Both the position numbers and the translations under genes were made by a program. From positions 1 to 12,790 of the forward strand of contig SEEY01000042.1 of NCBI GenBank assembly GCA_004211235.1: a DNA stretch of 12,790 bases, read 5' to 3'. Origin of the DNA: Rubrivivax sp. Its GTDB lineage: Bacteria; Pseudomonadota; Gammaproteobacteria; Burkholderiales; Burkholderiaceae. The notes beneath the pieces are model-generated. The model searched no databases, had not been told where the DNA came from, and saw only the letters and a program-made list of their open reading frames with translations. Below, in pieces: positions 1 through 6,178 of this stretch (its first letter is position 1; the number at the start of each line of letters is the position of its first letter).

Positions 1-134
1 GTCGAATGACCTTGTCGGCCCGTCACCACCAGCACCGGGGTGACGACTTGCGGGGCCGCCAGGCGGCATCCGAAATCCCGCAATAGACGGCTCGCCGCCG
101 CCCGCCGGGCCCGCGACTCTCAGTGCTAACCCCG

Positions 135-153
135 CTGTCGGGGGAATTGACAG
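135..153 (+). promoter_or_regulatory. Candidate upstream activator site (CTGTC-N9-GACAG)
   Basis: A 5-bp inverted repeat, CTGTC at 135-139 and GACAG at 149-153, is centred about 85 bp upstream of the -24 element. That is a usual distance for the enhancer-like site of a sigma-54 activator. PEP-CTERM genes are often controlled by RpoN with an NtrC-type regulator (PrsR in the exosortase literature). Assigning this repeat to such a regulator is inference from position and symmetry only. Confidence 0.3.
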
Positions 154-210
154 TCGGGTGAGCAGGGCTTTCAACGGTTTCGCAGAGAGCGTTGATCGGC
201 CACACCATTT

Positions 211-227
211 CATGATTCGAAATCATG
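211..227. promoter_or_regulatory. Perfect inverted repeat abutting the -24 element
   Basis: CATGATT at 211-217 and AATCATG at 221-227 form a perfect 7-bp inverted repeat around a CGA centre. Its last base is also the first base of the -24 hexamer region. A protein bound here would touch or block sigma-54 polymerase. The repeat is AT-richer than its surroundings, which fits an operator. The cognate protein is unknown. Confidence 0.4.
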
Positions 228-242
228 GGCACGGAACTGGCT
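227..242 (+). promoter_or_regulatory. Sigma-54 (-24/-12) promoter of the PEP-CTERM gene
   Basis: The 16 bases GGGCACGGAACTGGCT match the RpoN consensus TGGCACG-N4-TTGCW at ten of twelve informative positions. They include the invariant GG (228-229) and GC (240-241) with the required 10-bp spacing. Transcription would start near 253, giving a leader of roughly 50 nt before the ATG at 302. Such promoters are known to precede PEP-CTERM genes in exosortase-carrying betaproteobacteria. This is the best promoter match seen in the window. Confidence 0.7.
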
Positions 243-301
243 AAGTCCAGTGCGGAGAGGGCACGACCGCTTCTTCTACCCCAAGCAAATCCAAGGATTT
301 C

Positions 302-976
302 ATGAAGCGCCTGTCCTTCCTCCTCGCCTCGATGGCGATCGCCGCGTCCGCGCATGCCGGATTCGTCAGCTACAGCTTCGGCGTCTTGCCGCAAGAAGAC
401 ACGCCCATCTCGCAGACCGGTTCGCTGAGCCTGTTCGACAGCTCGCTCGGGACGCTCACCGACGTCCAGCTGCTGATGCGCGGCGAAGGCACGGTCAGGT
501 TCCAGCTGCGCCATTCCGGCGGCGGCGTCGGAATCTCCCTGGACTCGATCACAGACATCTTTGCCACCAGTTCGCTGGCGGCATTGAACGGCCTCTTCAG
601 TGCCACGGACCCCGTGCTCACGATGGGTCAGAACCTGATCGTCAACCTTGACCCGGGCGAGGAGTTTGACCAGTCGTACAGCGTCGGTGACCTGCACGGC
701 GTGGCTGGGCTGTCTGCAATCCTGAGCAGCTTCTCGGTGGCCGGTGGCGGCGCGTTCGACCTGACCTGCACTTCGAAGACGCAGCTCATCGTTCGCGAGT
801 ACGGCGGCGACAGGGACAAGACCCGCATCGACGACGCGACCACTGCCGCCTGCGGCGCGGAAATCACCTACAGCTACGACCGTCCGGCCGTGGGGAACTC
901 GGTGCCCGAACCGGCGACGCTGGCACTGACCGCGCTTGCGCTGCTGGGCATTTCGGGCGTCCGCCGCCGGCGCTGA
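302..976 (+). CDS. PEP-CTERM sorting-domain protein, probably choice-of-anchor E type
   Basis: This 224-residue exported protein is probably anchored or released at the cell surface by an exosortase. It has a signal peptide ending in the AHA-G region (residues 1-19). A beta-rich middle includes a phrase like LFDSSLGTLTDVQL (residues 44-57), which resembles the choice-of-anchor E domain. The classic C-terminal signal is VPEP at 201-204, a hydrophobic segment at 205-220 and four arginines at 221-224. Two cysteines (156 and 184) could pair after export. The ATG at 302 follows AAGGA at 293-297 and gives the signal peptide directly. The gene stands alone behind the sigma-54 promoter and converges on the chemotaxis gene. 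The PEP-CTERM call is firm; the biological role is unknown, and links to exopolysaccharide or floc formation come from the family only. Confidence 0.88.
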   Translation: MKRLSFLLASMAIAASAHAGFVSYSFGVLPQEDTPISQTGSLSLFDSSLGTLTDVQLLMRGEGTVRFQLRHSGGGVGISLDSITDIFATSSLAALNGLFSATDPVLTMGQNLIVNLDPGEEFDQSYSVGDLHGVAGLSAILSSFSVAGGGAFDLTCTSKTQLIVREYGGDRDKTRIDDATTAACGAEITYSYDRPAVGNSVPEPATLALTALALLGISGVRRRR

Positions 977-989
977 CCGGCAAGCCGGC

Positions 990-1037
990 GCCAGTGCGCT
1001 CATGGCCGCTGGCACGGCCTGCGCGTAAAGCGCGGTG
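990..1037. terminator. Weak hairpins in the convergent gap, possible terminator
   Basis: Between the two convergent stop codons lie GCCAGTG (990-996) pairing with CGCTGGC (1007-1013, one G-U), and GCGC (1021-1024) pairing with GCGC (1030-1033) around GTAAA. Neither is followed by a T-run on either strand, so intrinsic termination would be weak. They are the only candidate structures for ending either transcript. Confidence 0.25.
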
Positions 1038-1073
1038 GGCCGACGGACCTGTACGGAACGCTGCCCGCGCCCT

Positions 1074-2615
1074 TCAGGTCTTGAACGTCGACACGAGCTT
1101 CACCAGCTCGCTGGCCTGATGCTTCAGGCTTTCCGCCGCGGCGGCGCTTTCTTCCACCAGCGCGGCGTTCTGCTGGGTCGCCTCGTCCATCTGGGCGATG
1201 GCCAGGCCCACCTGGCTGACGCCGGTGCTCTGCTCGCGGCTGGCCGAGCTGATCTCGCGCACGATCATCGCCACGCGGCCGATGGCGGTGACGACCTGGC
1301 CCATCGTCTCGCCGGCCCGGTTGACCAGCGTGGCGCCCTGTTCGACACGTTCGACGCTGTCGCCGATCAATGACTTGATCTCCTTCGCCGCATCGGCGCT
1401 GCGCTGGGCGAGCATGCGCACCTCGCTGGCGACGACGGCGAAGCCGCGCCCCTGCTCGCCGGCCCGCGCCGCTTCGACGGCGGCGTTCAGCGCCAGGATG
1501 TTCGTCTGGAAGGCGATGGCGTCGATGGTGCCGATGATGTCGCTGATCTTGCGCGAGCTTTCCTCGATGCCGCGCATGCGCTGCACCGCCTCGCTGACGA
1601 CCTCGCCGCCCTTGCGCGCCACCTCGCTGGCGTCATGCGCAAGCTGGTCGGCTTCGCCGGCGTTGTCGGCGTTGAGCTTGACGGTGGCGGACACCTGCTC
1701 CATCGCCGCCGCGGTCTGCTGGATGGCGCTGGCCTGCTGCTCGGTGCGGGCCGACAGATCGTTGCTGCCCAGCGAGATTTCCGAGCTGGCCGTGGCCACG
1801 CCGTCGGCGTTGTTGCGCACGGAGCCCACCAGGTGCCGCAGCGACATCTGCATGTTGGCGAGCGCCTGCGTGAGCTGGGCGGTCTCGTCGCTGCCCACGC
1901 TGTGGATCTCGCGAGACAGGTCGCCCTGGCCGACTTCCTCGGCCTCATGAATGGCGATCCGCAGCGGCTTGACGACGGAGCGGGTGATCAGCAGTGCCGC
2001 TGCAATGCCGATGCTCAGGCAGATGGCGGACAGCACCAGCATCACCAGCTGCGTGCGGCGCGCGGCCTCGAGCACCAGCCTCGTCTCGTCGCGCACGCGC
2101 TCGCCTTCGTAGTCGGCCATGCGGCTGATCGTCCCGACGTAGGCGTCCGCCGCCGGGCGCATCTTGCCCTCGAGCGTCTGCAGTGCGGCCTCCGCCTCGC
2201 CGGCCTTGAGCTGGGCGAAGACCTGGTCGCGGATGTCGACATAGGTTTTGCGGGCCGCGGCGATGTCGGCCAGGTTGGCCTTGCCCTTGTCTGTATCGAC
2301 GACGTCGGCCAGGGACTTCTGCAGCTCGCTGATCTTGGCGCTGGTGGTCTTGATGATGGGCGCGAAGAACTCCGCCACCGGCCCGGTGCCGCCGGCCCGC
2401 GACACGGCGTCGGTGCGGGTCACGTTGAGCTGGGTCTGGGTGCGCCAGTCCTGGGCCAGGTCCTGCTGCCGCTGCAGTTCGATGAGCAGGTCGATGTGCG
2501 GGCCGACCGTGGCCATCTGCCGGTAGCTCAGGCCCACCGCGACGACGAGCAGCAGCAGCACCAGGCCAAACCCCAGACCGAGCCGGGTACCGATGCGCAA
2601 GGATTGCATCTTCAT
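1074..2615 (-). CDS. Methyl-accepting chemotaxis protein
   Basis: This transmembrane chemoreceptor would signal through CheA/CheW. With the start chosen here it has 513 residues. A first membrane segment lies at about 13-31, a periplasmic, mostly helical sensor region (four-helix-bundle-like) at about 33-188, and a second membrane segment at about 190-211. A HAMP linker runs to about 263. A long cytoplasmic coiled coil follows, with the highly conserved hairpin tip ([20 protein letters not shown], about 368-387). The C-terminus ends STFKT and lacks a CheR-docking pentapeptide. An ATG 12 bp further upstream is in frame, but the GGAGG there sits 5 bp before the ATG at 2615, so 2615 is the better start. 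No other chemotaxis genes are in the window and the ligand cannot be predicted. It is preceded on its own strand by the metK terminator, so it probably has its own promoter. Confidence 0.93.
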   Translation of the reverse strand: MKMQSLRIGTRLGLGFGLVLLLLVVAVGLSYRQMATVGPHIDLLIELQRQQDLAQDWRTQTQLNVTRTDAVSRAGGTGPVAEFFAPIIKTTSAKISELQKSLADVVDTDKGKANLADIAAARKTYVDIRDQVFAQLKAGEAEAALQTLEGKMRPAADAYVGTISRMADYEGERVRDETRLVLEAARRTQLVMLVLSAICLSIGIAAALLITRSVVKPLRIAIHEAEEVGQGDLSREIHSVGSDETAQLTQALANMQMSLRHLVGSVRNNADGVATASSEISLGSNDLSARTEQQASAIQQTAAAMEQVSATVKLNADNAGEADQLAHDASEVARKGGEVVSEAVQRMRGIEESSRKISDIIGTIDAIAFQTNILALNAAVEAARAGEQGRGFAVVASEVRMLAQRSADAAKEIKSLIGDSVERVEQGATLVNRAGETMGQVVTAIGRVAMIVREISSASREQSTGVSQVGLAIAQMDEATQQNAALVEESAAAAESLKHQASELVKLVSTFKT

Positions 2616-2702
2616 CTCTGCCTCCATTTGTTGTGTCCGGGCAGGGCGACAAGCCGCTTACCGTGCCGGCGCGTTGACTCTACTCGTCGCGCGCACGCTG
2701 CG

Positions 2703-2737
2703 GCACAAGGAAGAACACCGCCTTGCTGGCGGTGTTC
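2703..2737 (-). terminator. Intrinsic terminator of metK
   Basis: Read on the minus strand, GAACACCGCC (2737-2728) and GGCGGTGTTC (2722-2713) form a perfect 10-bp stem with a 5-nt AGCAA loop, followed by TTCCTTGT. It lies 3' of the last metK-tail repeat and before the chemotaxis gene. It is the only hairpin in the window that combines a long perfect stem with a T-rich run. Confidence 0.8.
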
Positions 2738-2776
2738 GGTGGTTCGTGCGTCGAAGCGCGCTTTGGCTCGGCGGCC

Positions 2777-2815
2777 TTACAGGCCCGCTGCTGCACGCAG
2801 CGCAGCCGCCTTGTC
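2777..2815 (-). repeat. metK 3'-end repeat, distal copy ([12 protein letters not shown] plus stop)
   Basis: On the minus strand these 39 bases encode the same 12 residues and TAA stop as the real metK end, preceded by the codons for Arg-Thr. Against metK there are seven base differences, all at third positions and all synonymous. The open frame runs back to a GTG at 2836 (19 codons), without a clear ribosome binding site. The downstream stem seen in the other units is missing; the terminator follows instead. Confidence 0.9.
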
Positions 2816-2830
2816 GGTGCGTTGCTCTCC

Positions 2831-2855
2831 GTTCACATCGCTTCGCGATATGAAC
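2831..2855 (-). repeat. Hairpin in spacer 2 of the metK-tail repeats
   Basis: GTTCACATCGC (2831-2841) pairs with GCGATATGAAC (2845-2855). On the minus-strand RNA this is an 11-bp stem with one G-U pair and a GAA loop. It occupies the same place as the hairpin at 2949-2974, with compensating base changes in both the lower and upper stem. Confidence 0.75.
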
Positions 2856-2892
2856 TGCGCCCAGGCACCGAATCGCGCTTCGCGCGGCGGGC

Positions 2893-2931
2893 TTACAGCC
2901 CGGCCGCCGCCCGCAGGGCAGCGGCTTTATC
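2893..2931 (-). repeat. metK 3'-end repeat, proximal copy ([12 protein letters not shown] plus stop)
   Basis: This is a second 39-bp copy of the metK end, again preceded by Arg-Thr codons. It differs from metK at eight bases and from the distal copy at nine; every difference is a synonymous third-position change. Its frame is open back to an ATG at 2955, giving a possible 20-residue peptide, but that ATG lies inside the hairpin stem at 2949-2974 and has no clear ribosome binding site. GCACCGA (2865-2871) and TCGGTGC (2930-2936) flank the copy as an inverted repeat. Confidence 0.9.
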
Positions 2932-2948
2932 GGTGCGTCTGGTCTTCA

Positions 2949-2974
2949 CCCACATCCGCTCACGCGGATATGAG
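2949..2974 (-). repeat. Hairpin in spacer 1 of the metK-tail repeats
   Basis: CCCACATCCGC (2949-2959) pairs with GCGGATATGAG (2964-2974). On the minus-strand RNA this is 11 bp including two G-U pairs, closed by a GUGA tetraloop of the GNRA type. It is homologous in position and flanks to the hairpin at 2831-2855. Confidence 0.75.
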
Positions 2975-2982
2975 TTCCGCCC

Positions 2983-3059
2983 ACGTGTTGACCCGCGCCT
3001 CGCGCGGCGGCCTTTACAGGCCGGCTGCAGCCCGGAGGGCCGCAGCCTTGTCAACACGT
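2983..3059 (-). repeat. 10-bp inverted repeat enclosing the metK stop
   Basis: ACGTGTTGAC at 2983-2992 is the exact reverse complement of GTCAACACGT at 3050-3059, which codes for the Arg-Val-Asp before the last metK residues. The arms enclose the metK tail hairpin, a small GGCC-GGCC stem around the stop codon, and a CGCGC/GCGCG stem. The proximal extra copy has an equivalent enclosing stem of different sequence (2865-2871 with 2930-2936), which points to conserved folding. Confidence 0.7.
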
Positions 3060-4195
3060 TCCCACGTGAACTCGGGTTCTTCGCGGCCGAAGTGGCCGTA
3101 GGCCGCGGTCTTGGAGTAGATCGGGCGCAGCAGGTCGAGCATCTGGATGATGCCCTTGGGGCGCAGGTCGAAGTGCTCGTTGACGAGGCTGGCGATCTGC
3201 TCGTCGGGGATGACGCCGGTGCCTTCGGTGTAGACCGTCACGTTCATCGGCCGGGCCACGCCGATGGCGTAGGCGACCTGGATCTGGCACTGGCGCGCCA
3301 GGCCGGCGGCGACGACGTTCTTGGCCACGTAGCGCGCTGCATAGGCGGCCGAGCGGTCGACCTTGGACGGGTCCTTGCCGCTGAAGGCGCCACCGCCATG
3401 CGGGCAGGCGCCGCCGTAGGTGTCGACGATGATCTTGCGGCCGGTCAGGCCGCAGTCGCCCTGCGGGCCGCCGATGACGAAACGACCCGTCGGGTTGATC
3501 AGGTACTTCGTGTCGGCGGTCAGCCAGGCCTTGGGCAGCACGGGCTTGATGAGCTCTTCGCGGATGGCCTCGTAGAACTCGTCCGTCATGCGGTCGCCCA
3601 GGCTGTACTCGGGCGCATGCTGTGTGGACAGCACGACGGTGTCGATGCTGTGGGGCTTGCCGTCCACGTAGCGCATCGTCACCTGGCTCTTGGCGTCGGG
3701 GCGCAGGAAGGGAAGCCGGCCGTCCTTGCGCAGCTGGGCCTGGCGCTCCACCAGCCGGTGGGCGTAGTAGATGGGCGCGGGCATCAGCTCGGGCGTCTCG
3801 TCGCAGGCGTAGCCGAACATCAGGCCCTGGTCGCCGGCACCGGTGTTGAGGTGGTCGTCGGACGCATGGTCCACGCCCTGCGCGATGTCGTTGCTCTGCT
3901 TGTCGTAGGCCACGAGCACCGCGCAGCCCTTGTAGTCGATGCCGTACTCGGTGTTGTCGTAGCCGATGCGCTTGATGGTGTCGCGGGCGACCTGGATGTA
4001 GTCGACGTGGGCGTTCGTCGTGATCTCACCGGCCAGCACGACGAGGCCGGTGTTGCACAGCGTCTCGGCGGCCACGCGGCTGCGCGGGTCCTGCTCGAAG
4101 ATGGCGTCCAGGATGGCGTCCGAGATCTGGTCGGCCACCTTGTCGGGGTGTCCCTCGGAGACGGATTCGGACGTAAAGAGGAAATCGTTGGCCAC
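3014..4195 (-). CDS. metK: S-adenosylmethionine synthetase
   Basis: This cytoplasmic enzyme makes S-adenosylmethionine from methionine and ATP, and the methyl supply of the cell depends on it. The 393-residue product matches the usual betaproteobacterial length. Visible signatures are the N-terminal SEGHPDK ATP-site motif (13-19, with His16), GAGDQG (119-124) and the glycine-rich [19 protein letters not shown] segment. The GTG at 4195 is chosen because it gives the conserved start [11 protein letters not shown] and sits 7 bp after GGAG (4203-4206). A longer frame back to an ATG at 4294 would add 33 residues unlike the family. The gene diverges from the acyltransferase gene. Its 3' end is unusual: the last 12 codons are repeated twice more downstream with synonymous changes only, before the terminator at 2703-2737. 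Confidence 0.97.
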   Translation of the reverse strand: MANDFLFTSESVSEGHPDKVADQISDAILDAIFEQDPRSRVAAETLCNTGLVVLAGEITTNAHVDYIQVARDTIKRIGYDNTEYGIDYKGCAVLVAYDKQSNDIAQGVDHASDDHLNTGAGDQGLMFGYACDETPELMPAPIYYAHRLVERQAQLRKDGRLPFLRPDAKSQVTMRYVDGKPHSIDTVVLSTQHAPEYSLGDRMTDEFYEAIREELIKPVLPKAWLTADTKYLINPTGRFVIGGPQGDCGLTGRKIIVDTYGGACPHGGGAFSGKDPSKVDRSAAYAARYVAKNVVAAGLARQCQIQVAYAIGVARPMNVTVYTEGTGVIPDEQIASLVNEHFDLRPKGIIQMLDLLRPIYSKTAAYGHFGREEPEFTWERVDKAAALRAAAGL

Positions 4196-4324
4196 TTTTA
4201 AACTCCGGTTGCTTGGATGGCGGCGTCGCCGTTGCTCCAGGAGGTGCGGCGAACGCTTTAGCAGGATTTGTGAATCGCCCCGCAAGTTGTTCAATAACTC
4301 GGCGATGCGCGAAGTATAGGAAAC
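4196..4324. promoter_or_regulatory. Divergent promoter region between metK and the acyltransferase gene
   Basis: These 129 bp must hold the start signals of both genes. For the plus-strand gene a weak pair is visible (TTGTGA near 4269 and TTCAAT near 4291, spacing 16), with the ribosome binding site AGGA at 4318-4321. For metK I see the ribosome binding site at 4203-4206 but no convincing -10. A small CGGCGACGCCG palindrome lies in the metK leader (4219-4229). I do not recognise any SAM-binding riboswitch. Confidence 0.35.
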
Positions 4325-5200
4325 ATGGGTCTGCTCTTTCGCTGGTTATCCCGCCTCCCGCTGGCGCTATTGCACGCATTGGGCGCCATGCTGGGCTGGG
4401 TCGTGTATTTCGCGTCGGGCGTCTACCGGCGGCGTTTCAAGGCCAATGTGGCGCAGGCCGGCGTGGCCTGGCGCGACGCGCGCCCGGCCATCGCCGCGGC
4501 TGGGCGCATGGCCGCGGAATTGCCGTGGCTGTGGGTCGCCACCAAGGGACGGCCGCTCGGCGACAAGCTGCGCTGGGACGGCGGCGAATTGATCGCGGCG
4601 GCACTTGCGCAGAAGCGCGGCCTCGTCATGCTGACGCCGCACATGGGCTGCTTCGAGATCTGCGCGCAGGCGATTGCCGAGCGCTTCACATCGCCCGAGT
4701 CGCCCATCACCGTGCTCTACCGGCCGGCGCGTCAGGCGTCGCTGCGTGAGGCCATGGCCGGCTCGCGGGAGCGCCCGGGCCTGGCGACGGCGCCGGCGTC
4801 ACTGGCCGGTGTGCGTCAGATGATCCGCGCGCTGCGCAAGGGCGAGGTCATTGGCCTGCTGCCGGACCAGGTGCCGCCGGACGGCCTGGGCGTGTGGGCG
4901 CCGTTCTTCGGCCGGCCGGCCTACACCATGACGCTGGCGGCCCGCCTCGTGCAGCAGACGGGCGCGGCGCTGCTGCTGATCTGGGGCGAGCGTCTGCCGG
5001 GCGGCGAGGGCTTCGTCGTGCATGTGCTGCCGGCGCCGGACATTCCTCAAGCCGCCTCGAACGAGGAAGCGGCCGCGACCATCAATGCGGCCATGGAAAG
5101 TGTGATCCGCCGCGCGCCGGGCCAATACCTGTGGGGCTACCACCGCTATAAGGAACCGCGCGGGCTGGACATCGGCGCCGCGCCGCCGCCTCCCGGCTAA
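4325..5200 (+). CDS. lpxL: Lipid A biosynthesis (late) acyltransferase, LpxL/HtrB family
   Basis: This inner-membrane enzyme transfers an acyl chain from acyl-ACP to the lipid A precursor. The 291-residue protein has an N-terminal hydrophobic anchor (about 8-31) and the catalytic H-x4-E motif in TPHMGCFE (His106, Glu111). It also has YRPAR (132-136) and a substrate-site block [19 protein letters not shown] (178-196). The start at 4325 follows AGGA closely. In Burkholderiales an acyltransferase of this family commonly sits beside metK and dapF, which supports the call. Whether it is the LpxL-type or another late acyltransferase (LpxM/LpxP) cannot be told from sequence reading alone. Its TAA overlaps the stop of the convergent PEP-CTERM gene by 4 bp. 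A GCCTGC-GCC-GCAGGC hairpin (5205-5219) just beyond lacks a T-tract. Confidence 0.9.
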   Translation: MGLLFRWLSRLPLALLHALGAMLGWVVYFASGVYRRRFKANVAQAGVAWRDARPAIAAAGRMAAELPWLWVATKGRPLGDKLRWDGGELIAAALAQKRGLVMLTPHMGCFEICAQAIAERFTSPESPITVLYRPARQASLREAMAGSRERPGLATAPASLAGVRQMIRALRKGEVIGLLPDQVPPDGLGVWAPFFGRPAYTMTLAARLVQQTGAALLLIWGERLPGGEGFVVHVLPAPDIPQAASNEEAAATINAAMESVIRRAPGQYLWGYHRYKEPRGLDIGAAPPPPG

Positions 5201-6072
5201 GGCTGCCTGCGCCGCAGGCCCACCAGGCCCACCAGGCCGAGCGTGAACAACAGCGCCGCACCGGGCTCGGGCACGGCCGTCGTCAGCAGGGCCGGGTCGC
5301 CGCCGCTGATGCCCGTCAGGCGCATCGTGTGGAAGGCATCGGCCACGACGTCGGTGGTGTTGTAGGTCATCTGCACGCCGGCGCTCAGCCGGCTGATGAG
5401 CAAGAAGCTCGCGCCGGTGTCGACCGAGACGCTGACCGAGAAGTCGCCGCTGAAGGGCCGCGGGTCGTTGAACAGGCCGGTGCCGCTGTGCTCGCTGTAG
5501 CCGAAGTCGATCAGGCCGGTTTCGAAGGACGGGTCCTTTCCGCTGTACAGGGCTGCGGAGCCGAACGCGGTGGCACGGGCGCTGCTGAGCAGGCCGTCGA
5601 CGTGGAAGTCGAAGCGGTAGGTGGCGCTGCCCGGGCCGAAATAGGTGTAGGTCTGGCGCGTGCTGGCTTCGGCCGTGGCAGCGTAGAGGTCGATGCCGAC
5701 CATCGGCTGGCGCGGGTCGGCGATCACGTAGGCCGGCTCGTTGTCGGCCCGGGCATAGGCGCCGAGCACCGGCCGGGCCAGCGCGCCCTCGAACGCGGCG
5801 CTGGCGTGGTATTCCACCTCGCCGCCCAGGGTGTAGGGCGCGTTGTCGGCATCGCGCAGCGGCTGGCCGAGGTAGTCGACCTGCGCGGCCATGGCGCTGG
5901 TCACGCTCTGCACCGGTGTGCCGTTGAGCGTCAGCGGAAAGTGCGGGCAGGTGCTGCAGCCGATCTGCGAGTCGCCGCGCGCATAGCCGTTGGCGCTGGC
6001 GGAACTCACGGCCTGGGCGGTGTTGCCCAGCAGGCCGAGGGCAAGGATGAGGAATGGAAAGCGCAATTGCAT
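5197..6072 (-). CDS. PEP-CTERM sorting-domain protein with a CSTC motif
   Basis: This 291-residue exported protein has a signal peptide (1-21, ending TAQA-V), a long middle region I do not recognise, and a C-terminal sorting signal: VPEP at 267-270, a hydrophobic segment at 271-286 and three arginines at 287-289. Just inside the mature N-terminus is Cys39-Ser-Thr-Cys42, a CxxC arrangement and the only cysteines in the protein. An in-frame ATG at 6114 exists, but the one at 6072 gives the signal peptide at once and is preceded by AGGGAGA. The gene lies 106 bp downstream of the LAL-type regulator on the same strand, so it may be the last gene of the regulator operon or have its own promoter. 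I found no sigma-54 match before it, unlike the other PEP-CTERM gene. Its function is unknown. Confidence 0.87.
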   Translation of the reverse strand: MQLRFPFLILALGLLGNTAQAVSSASANGYARGDSQIGCSTCPHFPLTLNGTPVQSVTSAMAAQVDYLGQPLRDADNAPYTLGGEVEYHASAAFEGALARPVLGAYARADNEPAYVIADPRQPMVGIDLYAATAEASTRQTYTYFGPGSATYRFDFHVDGLLSSARATAFGSAALYSGKDPSFETGLIDFGYSEHSGTGLFNDPRPFSGDFSVSVSVDTGASFLLISRLSAGVQMTYNTTDVVADAFHTMRLTGISGGDPALLTTAVPEPGAALLFTLGLVGLVGLRRRQP

Positions 6073-6130
6073 GAGGAGTCTCCCTGGCAGGGCGGGCCCG
6101 GTGCGGGCTGCCACGTTCCAACGCTAAGCG

Positions 6131-6151
6131 CCGGGCCCGGGCGACGTCGCC
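6131..6151. promoter_or_regulatory. Two adjoining GC palindromes upstream of the second PEP-CTERM gene
   Basis: CCGGGCCCGG (6131-6140) is directly followed by GGCGACGTCGCC (6140-6151); both are perfect palindromes, sharing one G. They sit in the 106-bp gap between the LAL regulator stop and the PEP-CTERM start, a natural place for an operator or an attenuating hairpin. In sequence this rich in G+C, short palindromes also arise by chance. Confidence 0.25.
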
Positions 6152-6178
6152 GCGCCGCTACGCGGATTTCGCCGCCGA

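Larger units (their letters stand above)
1..301. other. Gene-free upstream region with nested inverted repeats
   Basis: I see no convincing gene here; the short open frames running in from the left edge are too short to judge. Two structures lie near the edge. A perfect 7-bp inverted repeat (CGTCACC at 21-27, GGTGACG at 39-45) is followed by a nested pair: TTGCGGG at 48-54 with CCCGCAA at 77-83, enclosing GCCGCC-A-GGCGGC at 55-67. Neither has a T-tract, so calling them a terminator for an upstream gene would be a guess. The right-hand part (135-301) holds the candidate activator site, operator, sigma-54 promoter and ribosome binding site of the PEP-CTERM gene, listed separately. Confidence 0.5.
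2616..3013 (-). other. 398-bp gene-free stretch: structured metK 3' untranslated region with tail repeats
   Basis: No ordinary gene is present. From right to left, in the direction of metK transcription, it holds the following: an inverted-repeat partner of the metK end (2983-2992), an 11-bp hairpin (2949-2974), the first extra metK tail (2893-2931), a second 11-bp hairpin (2831-2855), the second extra tail (2777-2815), and an intrinsic terminator (2703-2737). The last 87 bp (2616-2702) form the leader of the chemotaxis gene, where I find no convincing promoter. The unit spacing is 121 bp, then 116 bp. Confidence 0.75.

Noticed and set aside
23..1015. A 330-codon minus-strand frame antisense to the first PEP-CTERM gene
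   Set aside because: No recognisable domain, composition of a shadow, and it would overlay a clear signal peptide plus sorting-signal gene and the sigma-54 promoter.
2653..2669. GGCACGG...GGC before the chemotaxis gene as a sigma-54 promoter
   Set aside because: The GG-to-GC spacing is 11 bp, not the strict 10 bp, so it does not fit the -24/-12 rule.
2777..3059. The metK-tail repeats as a CRISPR array or simple satellite
   Set aside because: Only three units, the repeats are diverged at codon third positions, and the spacers are homologous to each other rather than unique.
1635..4201. Long plus-strand frames across the chemotaxis gene and metK
   Set aside because: Antisense shadows of well-supported genes, running through the tail-repeat region by chance.
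4196..4324. A SAM-responsive riboswitch in the metK leader
   Set aside because: Only short GC hairpins are visible; I could not match any SAM riboswitch core by eye.
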